Assembly (NCBI GenBank): GCA_026982035.1
Contig: JALSHW010000270.1
Span: 1 to 12,174, forward strand
Source: Phycisphaerales bacterium
Lineage (GTDB): Bacteria; Planctomycetota; Phycisphaerae; Phycisphaerales; UBA1924
Length of the DNA stretch: 12,174 bases
Direction: 5' to 3'
In this document: positions 6,071 through 12,174 of the stretch, piece by piece
Position numbering within the stretch: the first letter of the stretch is position 1
How the letters are laid out: every line of letters starts with the position of its first letter
The notes under the pieces: model-generated
The model's database searches: none
Seen by the model: only the letters and a program-made list of their open reading frames with translations
Told to the model about the DNA's origin: nothing
Made by a program: the position numbers and the translations under genes

Positions 6071-6100
6071 AGCCGTCCGCATCGTTGCGGGCGGCTTTTT
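6071..6100 (+). terminator. rho-independent terminator of gap
   Basis: AGCCGTCCGC (6071-6080) pairs with GCGGGCGGCT (6087-6096) as ten base pairs including one T-G wobble, around a 6-nt ATCGTT loop, followed by a run of Ts to 6100. It lies 41 nt after the gap stop codon and insulates the metallo-hydrolase gene downstream. Confidence 0.9.
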
Positions 6101-6113
6101 CATATGCCCTCCC

Positions 6114-6119
6114 TACCCT
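6114..6119 (+). promoter_or_regulatory. candidate -10 element for the metallo-hydrolase gene
   Basis: TACCCT ends 6 nt before ATG 6126, and no ribosome-binding site is present. The local sequence CCTACCCTTG-CTCC-ATG closely resembles CCTATCCTTG-TGC-ATG before pyrC. Transcription would start almost at the ATG, giving a leaderless or nearly leaderless message. Confidence 0.35.
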
Positions 6120-6125
6120 TGCTCC

Positions 6126-7130
6126 ATGCGATACAAATGGACAATCTTGCGGGCTTCACGGTTTCTCCTCGATGGCGGCGGCATGTTTGGGGTCATCCCC
6201 CGCGTGGTCTGGTCCAAGTCCATCCAAACCGATGACAAAGGCCGAATCGAACTGATGCACAACTGTGTTCTCCTCGAATCCGAAAAACCCGACCCAATCA
6301 CGAAAAAACCCCGCCGCTACCTCATCGAAGCGGGCACCGGCGACAAACTCAACGAAAAAATGTCATCCATCTTCGGACTCGATGGACGGACGGTGGAATC
6401 TGAGGTCATTGCCGCAGGTGTTGATCCGGCCGACATCGAAGCCACCATCGTCTCCCACCTCCACTTCGACCACGCCGGAGGGCTCACCCGTCGCTGCCGA
6501 GAAAGCGAAGAACCCGATTGGACCGCCACCAAACCCGGCGCCGCTTCGGGCGACTCCAACGATGTCAAGTTCACCTTCCCCAACGCCGAACTCATCGTCC
6601 AACGCCGAGAATGGGTCGATGCTCGAAACAACGATTCGGTGATGACCAAGACCTATTACCGCGACCATATCCTCCCGTTTGAAGACGACCGGATGCCCTT
6701 GAGCGACGGCCGACCTCGGCTTCGGCTCATCGACTCGCCCCGCGCCTTCCCGCTCAACCGCAAACCCTCCAAAGGCGAACTCCCCAAAGCACCAATCCAA
6801 GAACGCATGACCGAGGTGTTGCCTGGCATCCGAACCTTCCTCGTACCCGGGCATACCTGGGGCCAACAAGCCATCCAGTTCGAGGACACCACCGGACGGA
6901 TCATCGTCTTTACCCCTGATGTGATGCCGACACATTATCATGTCGGGCAGGCGTATTCATTGGCGTACGATGTGGAGCCGTTTACTTCGATGGTGACCAA
7001 AAACTGGTTCCTTGCAGATGCCGCCAAACTGGACTGGACGCTGCTTCTGGATCATGAGCCCGGCAATCCGCTTTATAAGGTCAAGAACAACGAATCGGAC
7101 TGGTACGAACTGGTCGAACAGACCGTCTAA
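6126..7130 (+). CDS. metallo-beta-lactamase-fold hydrolase
   Basis: A 334-aa metallo-beta-lactamase superfamily enzyme with a two-metal site that hydrolyses an ester, lactone, thioester or related bond. The ligand set is complete: HLHFDH (111-116), His243 in PGHTWGQQ, Asp265 in TPDVMPTH and His310 in LDHEPGNP. The His-Asp-His pattern and long insert around 120-230 resemble the lactonase-like clade (AiiA-type N-acyl-homoserine lactonases and relatives), but substrate cannot be told from sequence. There is no signal peptide; the start has no ribosome site, and an earlier in-frame start is excluded by the terminator. It stands alone between the gap terminator and a new promoter-like element. It may be a quorum-quenching or general carboxylic-lactone hydrolase; the name should stay at superfamily level. 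Confidence 0.85.
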   Translation: MRYKWTILRASRFLLDGGGMFGVIPRVVWSKSIQTDDKGRIELMHNCVLLESEKPDPITKKPRRYLIEAGTGDKLNEKMSSIFGLDGRTVESEVIAAGVDPADIEATIVSHLHFDHAGGLTRRCRESEEPDWTATKPGAASGDSNDVKFTFPNAELIVQRREWVDARNNDSVMTKTYYRDHILPFEDDRMPLSDGRPRLRLIDSPRAFPLNRKPSKGELPKAPIQERMTEVLPGIRTFLVPGHTWGQQAIQFEDTTGRIIVFTPDVMPTHYHVGQAYSLAYDVEPFTSMVTKNWFLADAAKLDWTLLLDHEPGNPLYKVKNNESDWYELVEQTV

Positions 7131-7157
7131 CCCCCGGCTGACCCGCATTGTCTGATC

Positions 7158-7163
7158 TATAAT
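7158..7163 (+). promoter_or_regulatory. consensus -10 for the hotdog/membrane-protein pair
   Basis: TATAAT is a perfect -10, 28 bp after the metallo-hydrolase stop and 11 nt before ATG 7175. The resulting leader would be only about 4-6 nt, and no ribosome-binding site is seen. No -35 at the expected distance is convincing. Confidence 0.5.
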
Positions 7164-7174
7164 CCACCAAGCCC

Positions 7175-7903
7175 ATGACCACCGACACGACACCCGCCAT
7201 CCCCGAACCCACCTCTGAGCCCAACACGCCAACAGAGCACTCGGCCAAGAAAACCGAAAGCGTGGCCGCCGACACCCCCAACGATTCGGGACAAGCCACC
7301 AACACGAAAAAACCCAAAAAACCAAAACGATCATTCTTAGAAAGAGCCGAAGCGTTCTTTGAAAAACTCTCGATGCGGAACAATTTTTGGAACCGCGTCT
7401 GTTCGATGATCTGGTTGCCCTACGCCTTCCGTTCAGGCATCACCATGCAGTCGGATGCGAGCACCTACCGGGCAACCCTCCCCTTCCGTCGGTTCAATAA
7501 GAACTGGTACAACGCCATGGCCGGCGCGGCCTTGCTGGGCAACTCCGAAATCGCAGGCGGCAACTATGTCTTCTCCGTCTGTGGCGGCGACTACACCGTC
7601 GTCTGCAAACACCTCGAATACAAATTCCTCCGTCCATGTCACGGCCCGGCCGAATACCGCATGACCCCACTCGACGACCTCCACGCTCTGGTCGCAACAG
7701 GCAAAGAGTTCAACATCGCGGTGCGGATGGATATTGTCCAGGTGTTGGTGCCTCTGAGCAAAAAGAAGATGGCCGATGAAGTCGATGATCCAAACGCCAA
7801 GCCCACCAAACCCAAGCGGGTTGGGCGATGCACCGCGACCTTCCATGTGACACCCAAATCACAACACAAAGCCAAAAAACTCCGCGGAACCAAGCAAGCA
7901 TGA
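7175..7903 (+). CDS. putative hotdog-fold (DUF4442-like) protein with disordered N-terminal tail
   Basis: 242 aa. Residues 1-52 are Thr/Pro/Lys-rich, low complexity, ending in KKPKKPKRS, and are probably disordered. The rest (about 53-195) resembles DUF4442/PaaI-like hotdog proteins: amphipathic helix FLERAEAFFEKLS, MIWLPYAFRSGITM, then LPFRRFNKNWYNAMAGAALLGNSEIAGG (103-129), where the family has the Asn/His-Gly-Gly region of the acyl-CoA-thioesterase helix. A Lys-rich tail follows the last strand. A catalytic Asp/Glu is not certain, so acyl-thioester hydrolysis is only a family-level guess. The stop overlaps the next ATG (ATGA), so it is co-translated with the membrane protein. A TATAAT promoter lies 11 nt upstream of the start. 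The basic N- and C-terminal tails are unusual for this fold and may bind nucleic acid, ribosome or membrane. Confidence 0.6.
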   Translation: MTTDTTPAIPEPTSEPNTPTEHSAKKTESVAADTPNDSGQATNTKKPKKPKRSFLERAEAFFEKLSMRNNFWNRVCSMIWLPYAFRSGITMQSDASTYRATLPFRRFNKNWYNAMAGAALLGNSEIAGGNYVFSVCGGDYTVVCKHLEYKFLRPCHGPAEYRMTPLDDLHALVATGKEFNIAVRMDIVQVLVPLSKKKMADEVDDPNAKPTKPKRVGRCTATFHVTPKSQHKAKKLRGTKQA

Positions 7904-9120
7904 GCGAGCAATCGCCACATGGACCTACGCATCTGACCACCAATCCAATACTTTGGGGGGCCTACCTCGCATGCTCATGGACATGGTGCATCGGAATGTT
8001 CTTCCCGATCCTGCTGCTGCGTGACTTTGGATGGGTCGGGGTCATCGCCTTTGCCATTCCCAACATCATCGGAGCGGCGGCGATGGGCTGGGTACTCCGC
8101 TCACGCGAGAGTTCTATCCGATTCGCAGAAAGACACACCAACGCCCTGTGGTGGTTCTCGACGATCACCATCGGCTTCCATATTTTCTGGATCATCTGGC
8201 TGACTTCATTTATCCGCGAGGCGTTGGCGATGCCCGACGAATACCTCTTTGGTGCCGGGGCCATTGCCATCGCATTCGCTCTGTCAACCAGACGATTCAT
8301 CCAAGTCGGCAAGGCCCCGCAACTGGCGATGCTCCTTTGGGCTCTCAGTGCTGCGGTGCTGGTGGCCATGCTCGTCCGCCCTGAACCCCAATCCGCCCTC
8401 GACGCCCTGGTCCAAGCACCCAGAACCAGTTCCGGGGTGGAATGGTTTATCCCCGTGTCGATCTTCGGCTTCTTACTGTGCCCATATCTGGACATCACCT
8501 TCCACCACGCTCGCCAAAACCTGCCAACCCAACGCGCTGGCCGAATCGGTTTCACCATCGGATTCGGCGTGTTCTTCGCATTGATGATCCTGCTCACAGT
8601 TCGCTATGCAGGCGTCATTGAAGCGGGAATGCAAGGAACAACATTATCAAACACCCTCTTGCCCCCTTGGCTCGCCGCCGGGGTGCTGACGCATCTGTTG
8701 TGCCAATGGATCTTCACCGTCCGAGTGCATCTTAACCGGATGGCAACGCTCAAACCCCACCGACTGCTCGGCCAACAAACACTCTTCCTCGTCGCACTGA
8801 TCTCCGGACTTGCTGGCTTTGCGGCCCCAAAGATCGCCGACTACGCCGGGCTCAGTGCCGGGGAAATCGGCTACCGAGGATTCATGTCCTTCTACGGCTT
8901 GGTGTTCCCGGCCTATGTCCTCTACCGGGTCATCCGCGCCCATTCAACCGAGATTCCGCTGCAACGCTGGATGATGTGGCTGGCCATCGGCGTGGCGATG
9001 CCCATGTTCTGGATGGGATTTATCGAACGACAATCCATCTGGCTTGGACCTGGTATGGTGATTGTGATCTGCGGCGCTTTTGTTCTCAAAGGCAAGCAAG
9101 ACTCGACGATTCAAGTGTGA
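7900..9120 (+). CDS. polytopic membrane protein of unknown function
   Basis: 406 aa with about 12 hydrophobic segments, roughly at 15-40, 43-66, 82-106, 114-130, 140-160, 181-200, 216-236, 254-275, 293-310, 326-346, 356-376 and 380-397. The first pair (PILWGAYLACSWTW, then DFGWVGVIAFAIPNIIGAAAMGW) looks like the start of LeuT-fold carriers such as sodium:solute symporters or purine permeases. I cannot identify the family with confidence, so a carrier role is inference. Conserved-looking polar spots inside membrane are CPYLDITFHHAR (194-205) and LCQWIFTVRVHLNR (267-280). ATG 7900 overlaps the preceding TGA by ATGA; the open frame extends upstream, but that part is shadow of the previous gene. 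It ends exactly against the convergent queG gene in a 16-bp palindrome. Confidence 0.75.
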   Translation: MSEQSPHGPTHLTTNPILWGAYLACSWTWCIGMFFPILLLRDFGWVGVIAFAIPNIIGAAAMGWVLRSRESSIRFAERHTNALWWFSTITIGFHIFWIIWLTSFIREALAMPDEYLFGAGAIAIAFALSTRRFIQVGKAPQLAMLLWALSAAVLVAMLVRPEPQSALDALVQAPRTSSGVEWFIPVSIFGFLLCPYLDITFHHARQNLPTQRAGRIGFTIGFGVFFALMILLTVRYAGVIEAGMQGTTLSNTLLPPWLAAGVLTHLLCQWIFTVRVHLNRMATLKPHRLLGQQTLFLVALISGLAGFAAPKIADYAGLSAGEIGYRGFMSFYGLVFPAYVLYRVIRAHSTEIPLQRWMMWLAIGVAMPMFWMGFIERQSIWLGPGMVIVICGAFVLKGKQDSTIQV

Positions 9121-9128
9121 TCACACTT
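9113..9128. repeat. 16-bp perfect palindrome formed by two convergent stop codons
   Basis: AAGTGTGATCACACTT runs across the junction of the rightward membrane-protein gene (ending GTG TGA at 9120) and the leftward queG gene (ending GTG TGA at 9121). It is an exact reverse complement of itself, so both proteins end in Val. There is no loop and no T-tract, so a classic terminator is unlikely. Confidence 0.85.
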
Positions 9129-10074
9129 TGAGGCCTTGATTGGTTGCCACGATTCGGGCGTTGCGGTGCATCATCTCAAGTTTGGCGCGTTTCATGGCTG
9201 AGCCAGTAAAGGCGGCACGCCGATCGTCTTCGGTCCAGCCCAGCACTTCAAGCAGATCAAATCGATCGCGGGCCGATTCATAGATGGGATTGATCGGAAG
9301 AGCATCGGGCTTTGGTGAGTTGTGGGGGCAGACCTCTTGGCAGATGTCACAGCCATAGATCCAATCGCCGATCTTGGATGCCAACTCAGGATCAATCTCG
9401 CTGCGATGTTCAATCGTCAGATACGAAATACACCGACGGGCATCGACCGAGTACGGCGTAATCGCGTCGGTCGGGCAGGCATCAATGCAGCGGGTGCATG
9501 AGCCGCAGTGATCTGGTTCTTGGTGTTGTGATTTGGGGGTGGTCAAGTCGAGGGTGGTGACGATGCCTCCCAGAAGCATGTACGACCCGGCTTTGGGGTG
9601 AATCAAGAGTGTGTGTTTGCCCGTCCACCCAAGCCCTGCCCGCTGGGAAAGCTCGCGCTCCAAAACCGGGGCGGTGTCAACAAAGACTTTGAACTCGGCC
9701 TCGGGGTGCTCGATGCGGAGTTGATCGGCCAGGGCCATCAGCCGTTTCTTCATGGCTTTGTGGTAGTCCTTGCCTCTGGCGTACCGAGCGATGCGGCCTT
9801 GGCCTGGCTTGATCGGTGGGTCGATGTTCTCGCGCCGGCTCGCATACACATCGGCGACCATCAAAACCGATCGGGCATCGTCGATGAGTTGGGCGGGGTT
9901 GTTTCGGAGTTGGGTGTTCCGATCCATCCAGTCCATTTGGCCATGCTTGTGGTCATGGAGCCATTGGGTCAGGGCATCTTTGTGGGCCGAGGGTTCGACG
10001 CTTGCGATCCCCGCCAGTGCAAAGCCCGATGCCAAAGCCCGGTCGATGAGTGGTATTGATTGGGAATCGTCCAC
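9121..10074 (-). CDS. queG: epoxyqueuosine reductase
   Basis: Last step of queuosine synthesis: reduces epoxyqueuosine at the wobble position of tRNAs for Asp, Asn, His and Tyr, using cobalamin and two [4Fe-4S] clusters. From GTG 10074 the protein is 317 aa. It has the cobalamin-domain segment AGLGWTGKHTLLIHP (146-160) and a catalytic Asp133 in VFVDTAPVLER. The ferredoxin-like part contains HCGSCTRCIDACPTDAITP (189-207), then CISYLTIEH (215-223), then GCDICQEVCPHN (241-252): eight cluster cysteines in all. The AFTGSAMKRAK and RNARIVATNQG ends are typical. It lacks the C-terminal HEAT-repeat domain of longer homologues. GTG 10074 is preferred, 8 nt after the upstream gene's TAA; TTG 10104 would overlap it. 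It is the last gene of the leftward group. Confidence 0.93.
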   Translation of the reverse strand: MDDSQSIPLIDRALASGFALAGIASVEPSAHKDALTQWLHDHKHGQMDWMDRNTQLRNNPAQLIDDARSVLMVADVYASRRENIDPPIKPGQGRIARYARGKDYHKAMKKRLMALADQLRIEHPEAEFKVFVDTAPVLERELSQRAGLGWTGKHTLLIHPKAGSYMLLGGIVTTLDLTTPKSQHQEPDHCGSCTRCIDACPTDAITPYSVDARRCISYLTIEHRSEIDPELASKIGDWIYGCDICQEVCPHNSPKPDALPINPIYESARDRFDLLEVLGWTEDDRRAAFTGSAMKRAKLEMMHRNARIVATNQGLKV

Positions 10075-10082
10075 CCTGTACT

Positions 10083-10955
10083 TTATGCGTTGGTGCAGCA
10101 GCAAGCTGAGCCACAGGCCACTTCATCGGCTTGCATCCACGCATAGAGCGCGTCGCTGGCGTGCTTGAGGACGGCGCGTGGATCACGCCCATCTTCAGGA
10201 ACCCAGATTTTGGGGTATTTGTAGACGACCCATCCACCGAAGCCCATCTCATCGAGTTTGCCCACAACATGACGGCATGGAAGCACGCCATCGCCCAGCA
10301 TCGTGGGGTTGTGCTCATCATCGACATCACTGAGCGTGACGATGTGCAGGTGATCCTTGAGCAGTCCGATGCCCTCGACGGGACATTCGCCCGCGAGTTT
10401 GGCGGCTTGAATGTTGTAGGACACGCCGAGCCATTGACTCGGGTAGGCCTCGATGAGTTCGAGGAGATCCGAAGCGCGGGCAAAGGTGCCGCCATTTTCG
10501 ATGAGCAAGAGGGTGTCGGTATTGCGTGCGGTTTGGGCGGCAAGTTGGAGGCGTTCTCCGACTCGACGAATGCCCCAGGCGCGGGGTTCGATGGCGGGGA
10601 GTTGGTAGCCATAGACGCGAACATGGTGGATGCCCGCTTTGGTGGCAAAGTCCACGAATGCTTTGGCATCGGAGACGCCTTCTTCTTCGTTGACAAAGAC
10701 ATGGCCAATGACGGGGGGGAAGATCGGTTTATCGAAACGAACACCAGTTGCCAGCGATACAGGGGTCAGCCCGGCGTGGTCGAACTTGGCTCGGACCGCC
10801 GCCGGTTCAAGTTGTATCGGGTCGCAGAGCATTGGCGATTCTGGCTCACGGAATGAACGCATCTCCAGCCCAAGATAGCCCAGGTCGTTGGCGGTGTCGA
10901 TGGCTTGGTCGAGCGTCCATCCAGGGCACACAGTTGTCGAATAGGCGATCTTCAT
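10083..10955 (-). CDS. sugar-phosphate-isomerase/epimerase-like TIM barrel with degenerate metal site
   Basis: A 290-aa xylose-isomerase-like (AP_endonuc_2) TIM-barrel protein; members are sugar epimerases, isomerases or dehydratases. The barrel starts MKIAYSTTVCPGW and DLGYLGLEMR (24-33), as in the family. Of the four usual metal ligands only the Glu in LLLIENGG (about 153) is clear. By position, the usual Asp is Asn181 (GVSYNIQAAK), the usual His before the SD/KD motif is Thr207 (HIVTLSD), and the last Glu is Lys246 (WVVYKYP). It also ends CGSACCCTNA, four Cys in six residues, which is unusual. AGGAAG (10961-10966) gives a strong ribosome site 5 nt before ATG 10955. It is followed by queG after 8 nt and probably shares a transcript. 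Function is unknown; it may be a non-catalytic or altered-metal relative. Confidence 0.75.
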   Translation of the reverse strand: MKIAYSTTVCPGWTLDQAIDTANDLGYLGLEMRSFREPESPMLCDPIQLEPAAVRAKFDHAGLTPVSLATGVRFDKPIFPPVIGHVFVNEEEGVSDAKAFVDFATKAGIHHVRVYGYQLPAIEPRAWGIRRVGERLQLAAQTARNTDTLLLIENGGTFARASDLLELIEAYPSQWLGVSYNIQAAKLAGECPVEGIGLLKDHLHIVTLSDVDDEHNPTMLGDGVLPCRHVVGKLDEMGFGGWVVYKYPKIWVPEDGRDPRAVLKHASDALYAWMQADEVACGSACCCTNA

Positions 10956-11027
10956 ATCAGCTTCCTTTCCGGTGGGTCAGACCAGTGAGTGTATCGCATA
11001 TCGACCCACAGAGCGACCTTGACCGGG

Positions 11028-11894
11028 CTACTTCAACGGTTCTTGTGACCCTGGGAGTACAATTGAAAAATCTGACCCCACTCCCAGTTCAGAGTGGAGC
11101 TCCAACGAGCCGCCATGGGCTTCGGCAATACGCCGTGCTGTGGAGAGCCCAAGCCCAGACCCCGCAGTTCGAGTGGTAAAATACGGATGGAAGATGCGGG
11201 CTTGATCTTCAGGAGCAATCCCCGGCCCAGTGTCAATCACATGAATCGACATCGACGAATCTGGATTGCTCACAACCCGAAGGATCAACTCGTTGGTCCT
11301 CTGATCATCCCTGACCTGAGAATCCTTCATCGCATTGATAGCGTTGATCATAAGATTCAAAATCGCTTGCTTGATGTGGTTGGAGTCGATATTCACAATC
11401 AACGGCCCTGGAGCGGGATTGAGCCGAATCTGGACGCCGCTGGATTGGGCTTGGACATGATAAAAATCACCCAGTTGCTCGATGATGTCATTGAGATCAG
11501 TCGGCCGAAGATCAAGATGCAGTTCACCTGCGTACTGAAGAAAGTCTTCCAGAATCCCTCGAAGACGCTCGGTTTCATTGCGAAGCGCACCGATCCGGCG
11601 GATCATCCGACCCTTGTCGTGTTGGTCAATATCGAGATCTTCGACGGCTTCGCCGAGGAGTTGGGCATTGAGCCCGATCGTGGAAAGCGGATTCTTGATC
11701 TCGTGGGCAAGCCCGGAAGTCATCGAACCAATCTCAGCAAGCCGTTCTGCCGATTGGGCACGCCTCTGAGAAACCTTTGCCCGAGCAGCAGCCCGTGAAA
11801 CCGCAACACGCGCAACCATCGCCGATGCCAAAGCACCAACGACCATCCCGAGAACAATCCAGATCAGAGCCATTCCAACAGCATAGAACCCCAT
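11028..11894 (-). CDS. membrane-anchored sensor histidine kinase
   Basis: 288 aa, two-component sensor kinase. Residues about 2-27 form one transmembrane segment, followed by a short Ala/Arg-rich coiled stretch and no recognisable sensory domain. The H box SGLAHEIKNPLSTIG (60-74, His64) matches HisKA, close to the NtrB-like group. Then come an N box NLMINAINAM (180-189), a G1 box DTGPGIA (221-227), an F-box-like IFHPYFTTR (234-242) and a G2 box SGLGLS (246-251), a complete HATPase. It should autophosphorylate His64 and pass phosphate to a response regulator that is not in this window. The start is ATG 11894 rather than TTG 11903, which lacks a better site; neither has a clear ribosome site. 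No operon partner is close on either side (about 70 bp to each neighbour). Confidence 0.9.
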   Translation of the reverse strand: MGFYAVGMALIWIVLGMVVGALASAMVARVAVSRAAARAKVSQRRAQSAERLAEIGSMTSGLAHEIKNPLSTIGLNAQLLGEAVEDLDIDQHDKGRMIRRIGALRNETERLRGILEDFLQYAGELHLDLRPTDLNDIIEQLGDFYHVQAQSSGVQIRLNPAPGPLIVNIDSNHIKQAILNLMINAINAMKDSQVRDDQRTNELILRVVSNPDSSMSIHVIDTGPGIAPEDQARIFHPYFTTRTAGSGLGLSTARRIAEAHGGSLELHSELGVGSDFSIVLPGSQEPLK

Positions 11895-11917
11895 CGAGTC
11901 CAACAGGACAACTAACT

Positions 11918-11947
11918 ATGACAGAACCTCGATGACAGAACCTCGAT
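11918..11947. repeat. 14-bp tandem duplication upstream of the histidine kinase
   Basis: ATGACAGAACCTCG at 11918-11931 is repeated exactly at 11932-11945 and followed by AT. It lies in the 71-bp gap between the cold-shock-like gene and the kinase gene, both leftward, so it sits in the kinase promoter/leader region. It resembles a recent slippage duplication. No promoter could be assigned confidently nearby. Confidence 0.8.
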
Positions 11948-11965
11948 GGATCAAAGTTTGGAAAA

Positions 11966-12174
11966 CTACCGGCGAGGTGTACGCGAATAAGTCCGTTTGT
12001 TGACCACGACTTCAGGAGCATTGTCTGGATCTGAATCCGGATCTGAATCAGGTTTGGAATCAGAGTCATCCGAGTCGTTCGATTTAGGGGTATCCAATGG
12101 GACAACTTTGGTTGCTCGCCATCCCTTGTCACCATTTTCAGCGCTGTAGATCACCGGGGAACCATCGGCCAAGA
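11966..12174 (-). CDS. C-terminal part of a probable cold-shock-domain protein with acidic-then-basic tail
   Basis: An open frame from the right edge to a TAG at 11966 (about 69 codons). The first residues, ADGSPVIYSAENGDKGWRAT followed by KVVPLD, fit the last strands of a cold-shock (OB-fold RNA-binding) domain, where 'GxKGxxAxxV' is typical. Then comes a low-complexity acidic stretch, SDSKPDSDPDSDPD, and a basic end, NKRTYSRTPRR. Start and RNA-binding motifs lie outside the window, so the family call is moderate. Acid/basic tails of this kind are known on other RNA-binding proteins as modulators of binding; that role is inference here. Confidence 0.5.
   Translation of the reverse strand, partial: LADGSPVIYSAENGDKGWRATKVVPLDTPKSNDSDDSDSKPDSDPDSDPDNAPEVVVNKRTYSRTPRR

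Noticed and set aside
9113..9128. Palindrome resembling a CRP-type site (TGTGA and TCACA)
   Set aside because: CRP sites need about 6 bp between the half-sites; here the half-sites abut, and the site lies between two gene ends rather than near a promoter.
10131..10856. Rightward 241-codon open frame opposite the TIM-barrel gene
   Set aside because: The leftward gene has a strong ribosome site and family-like barrel motifs; the opposite frame shows no domain.
1..12174. CRISPR arrays, insertion sequences, rRNA or riboswitches
   Set aside because: No spaced direct-repeat array, transposase, rRNA-like stretch or recognisable riboswitch was seen.

Overview
The window looks like chromosomal DNA of a planctomycete, most likely of the Phycisphaerae/Phycisphaerales. 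The basis is moderately high GC, mostly absent or weak ribosome-binding sites, tight ATGA/GTGA overlaps, and my impression of the protein sequences; no database search was possible. The window divides sharply at a tRNA-Pro gene near position 3424-3498.

Left part (1 to about 3424): the end of an integrated mobile element. A leftward gene encodes a RecE-like PD-(D/E)XK nuclease (31-858). It is separated from a rightward three-gene operon by a roughly 290-bp regulatory region holding a nested inverted repeat (953-989) and a leader hairpin (1093-1114). The operon encodes a sigma-70-like factor (1150-1656), a small unnamed protein (1653-1946) and a large serine recombinase (1943-3442), with start/stop overlaps between successive genes. 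The recombinase gene ends inside the 3' end of tRNA-Pro(GGG), and the probable tRNA terminator lies within the recombinase coding sequence. The tRNA 3' end is therefore the natural candidate for the attachment site.

Right part (from about 3424): ordinary host genes. These are dihydroorotase pyrC (3576-4901), type I glyceraldehyde-3-phosphate dehydrogenase (4992-6029) with a clear terminator (6071-6100), a metallo-beta-lactamase-fold hydrolase (6126-7130), a hotdog/DUF4442-like protein (7175-7903) overlapping a roughly 12-TM membrane protein (7900-9120), and a convergent leftward group. That group comprises epoxyqueuosine reductase queG (9121-10074), a sugar-phosphate-isomerase-like TIM barrel that lacks most expected metal ligands (10083-10955), a membrane-anchored histidine kinase (11028-11894) and the C-terminal part of a probable cold-shock-domain protein running off the right edge (11966-12174).

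The two parts appear functionally unrelated. The host genes serve pyrimidine synthesis, central carbon metabolism, tRNA modification and sensing. The left genes serve integration, regulation and recombination of a mobile element whose other end lies outside the window. The best candidates for new biology are the sigma-like/small-protein/recombinase operon with its divergent RecE-like nuclease, and the overlap between integrase, tRNA and terminator.
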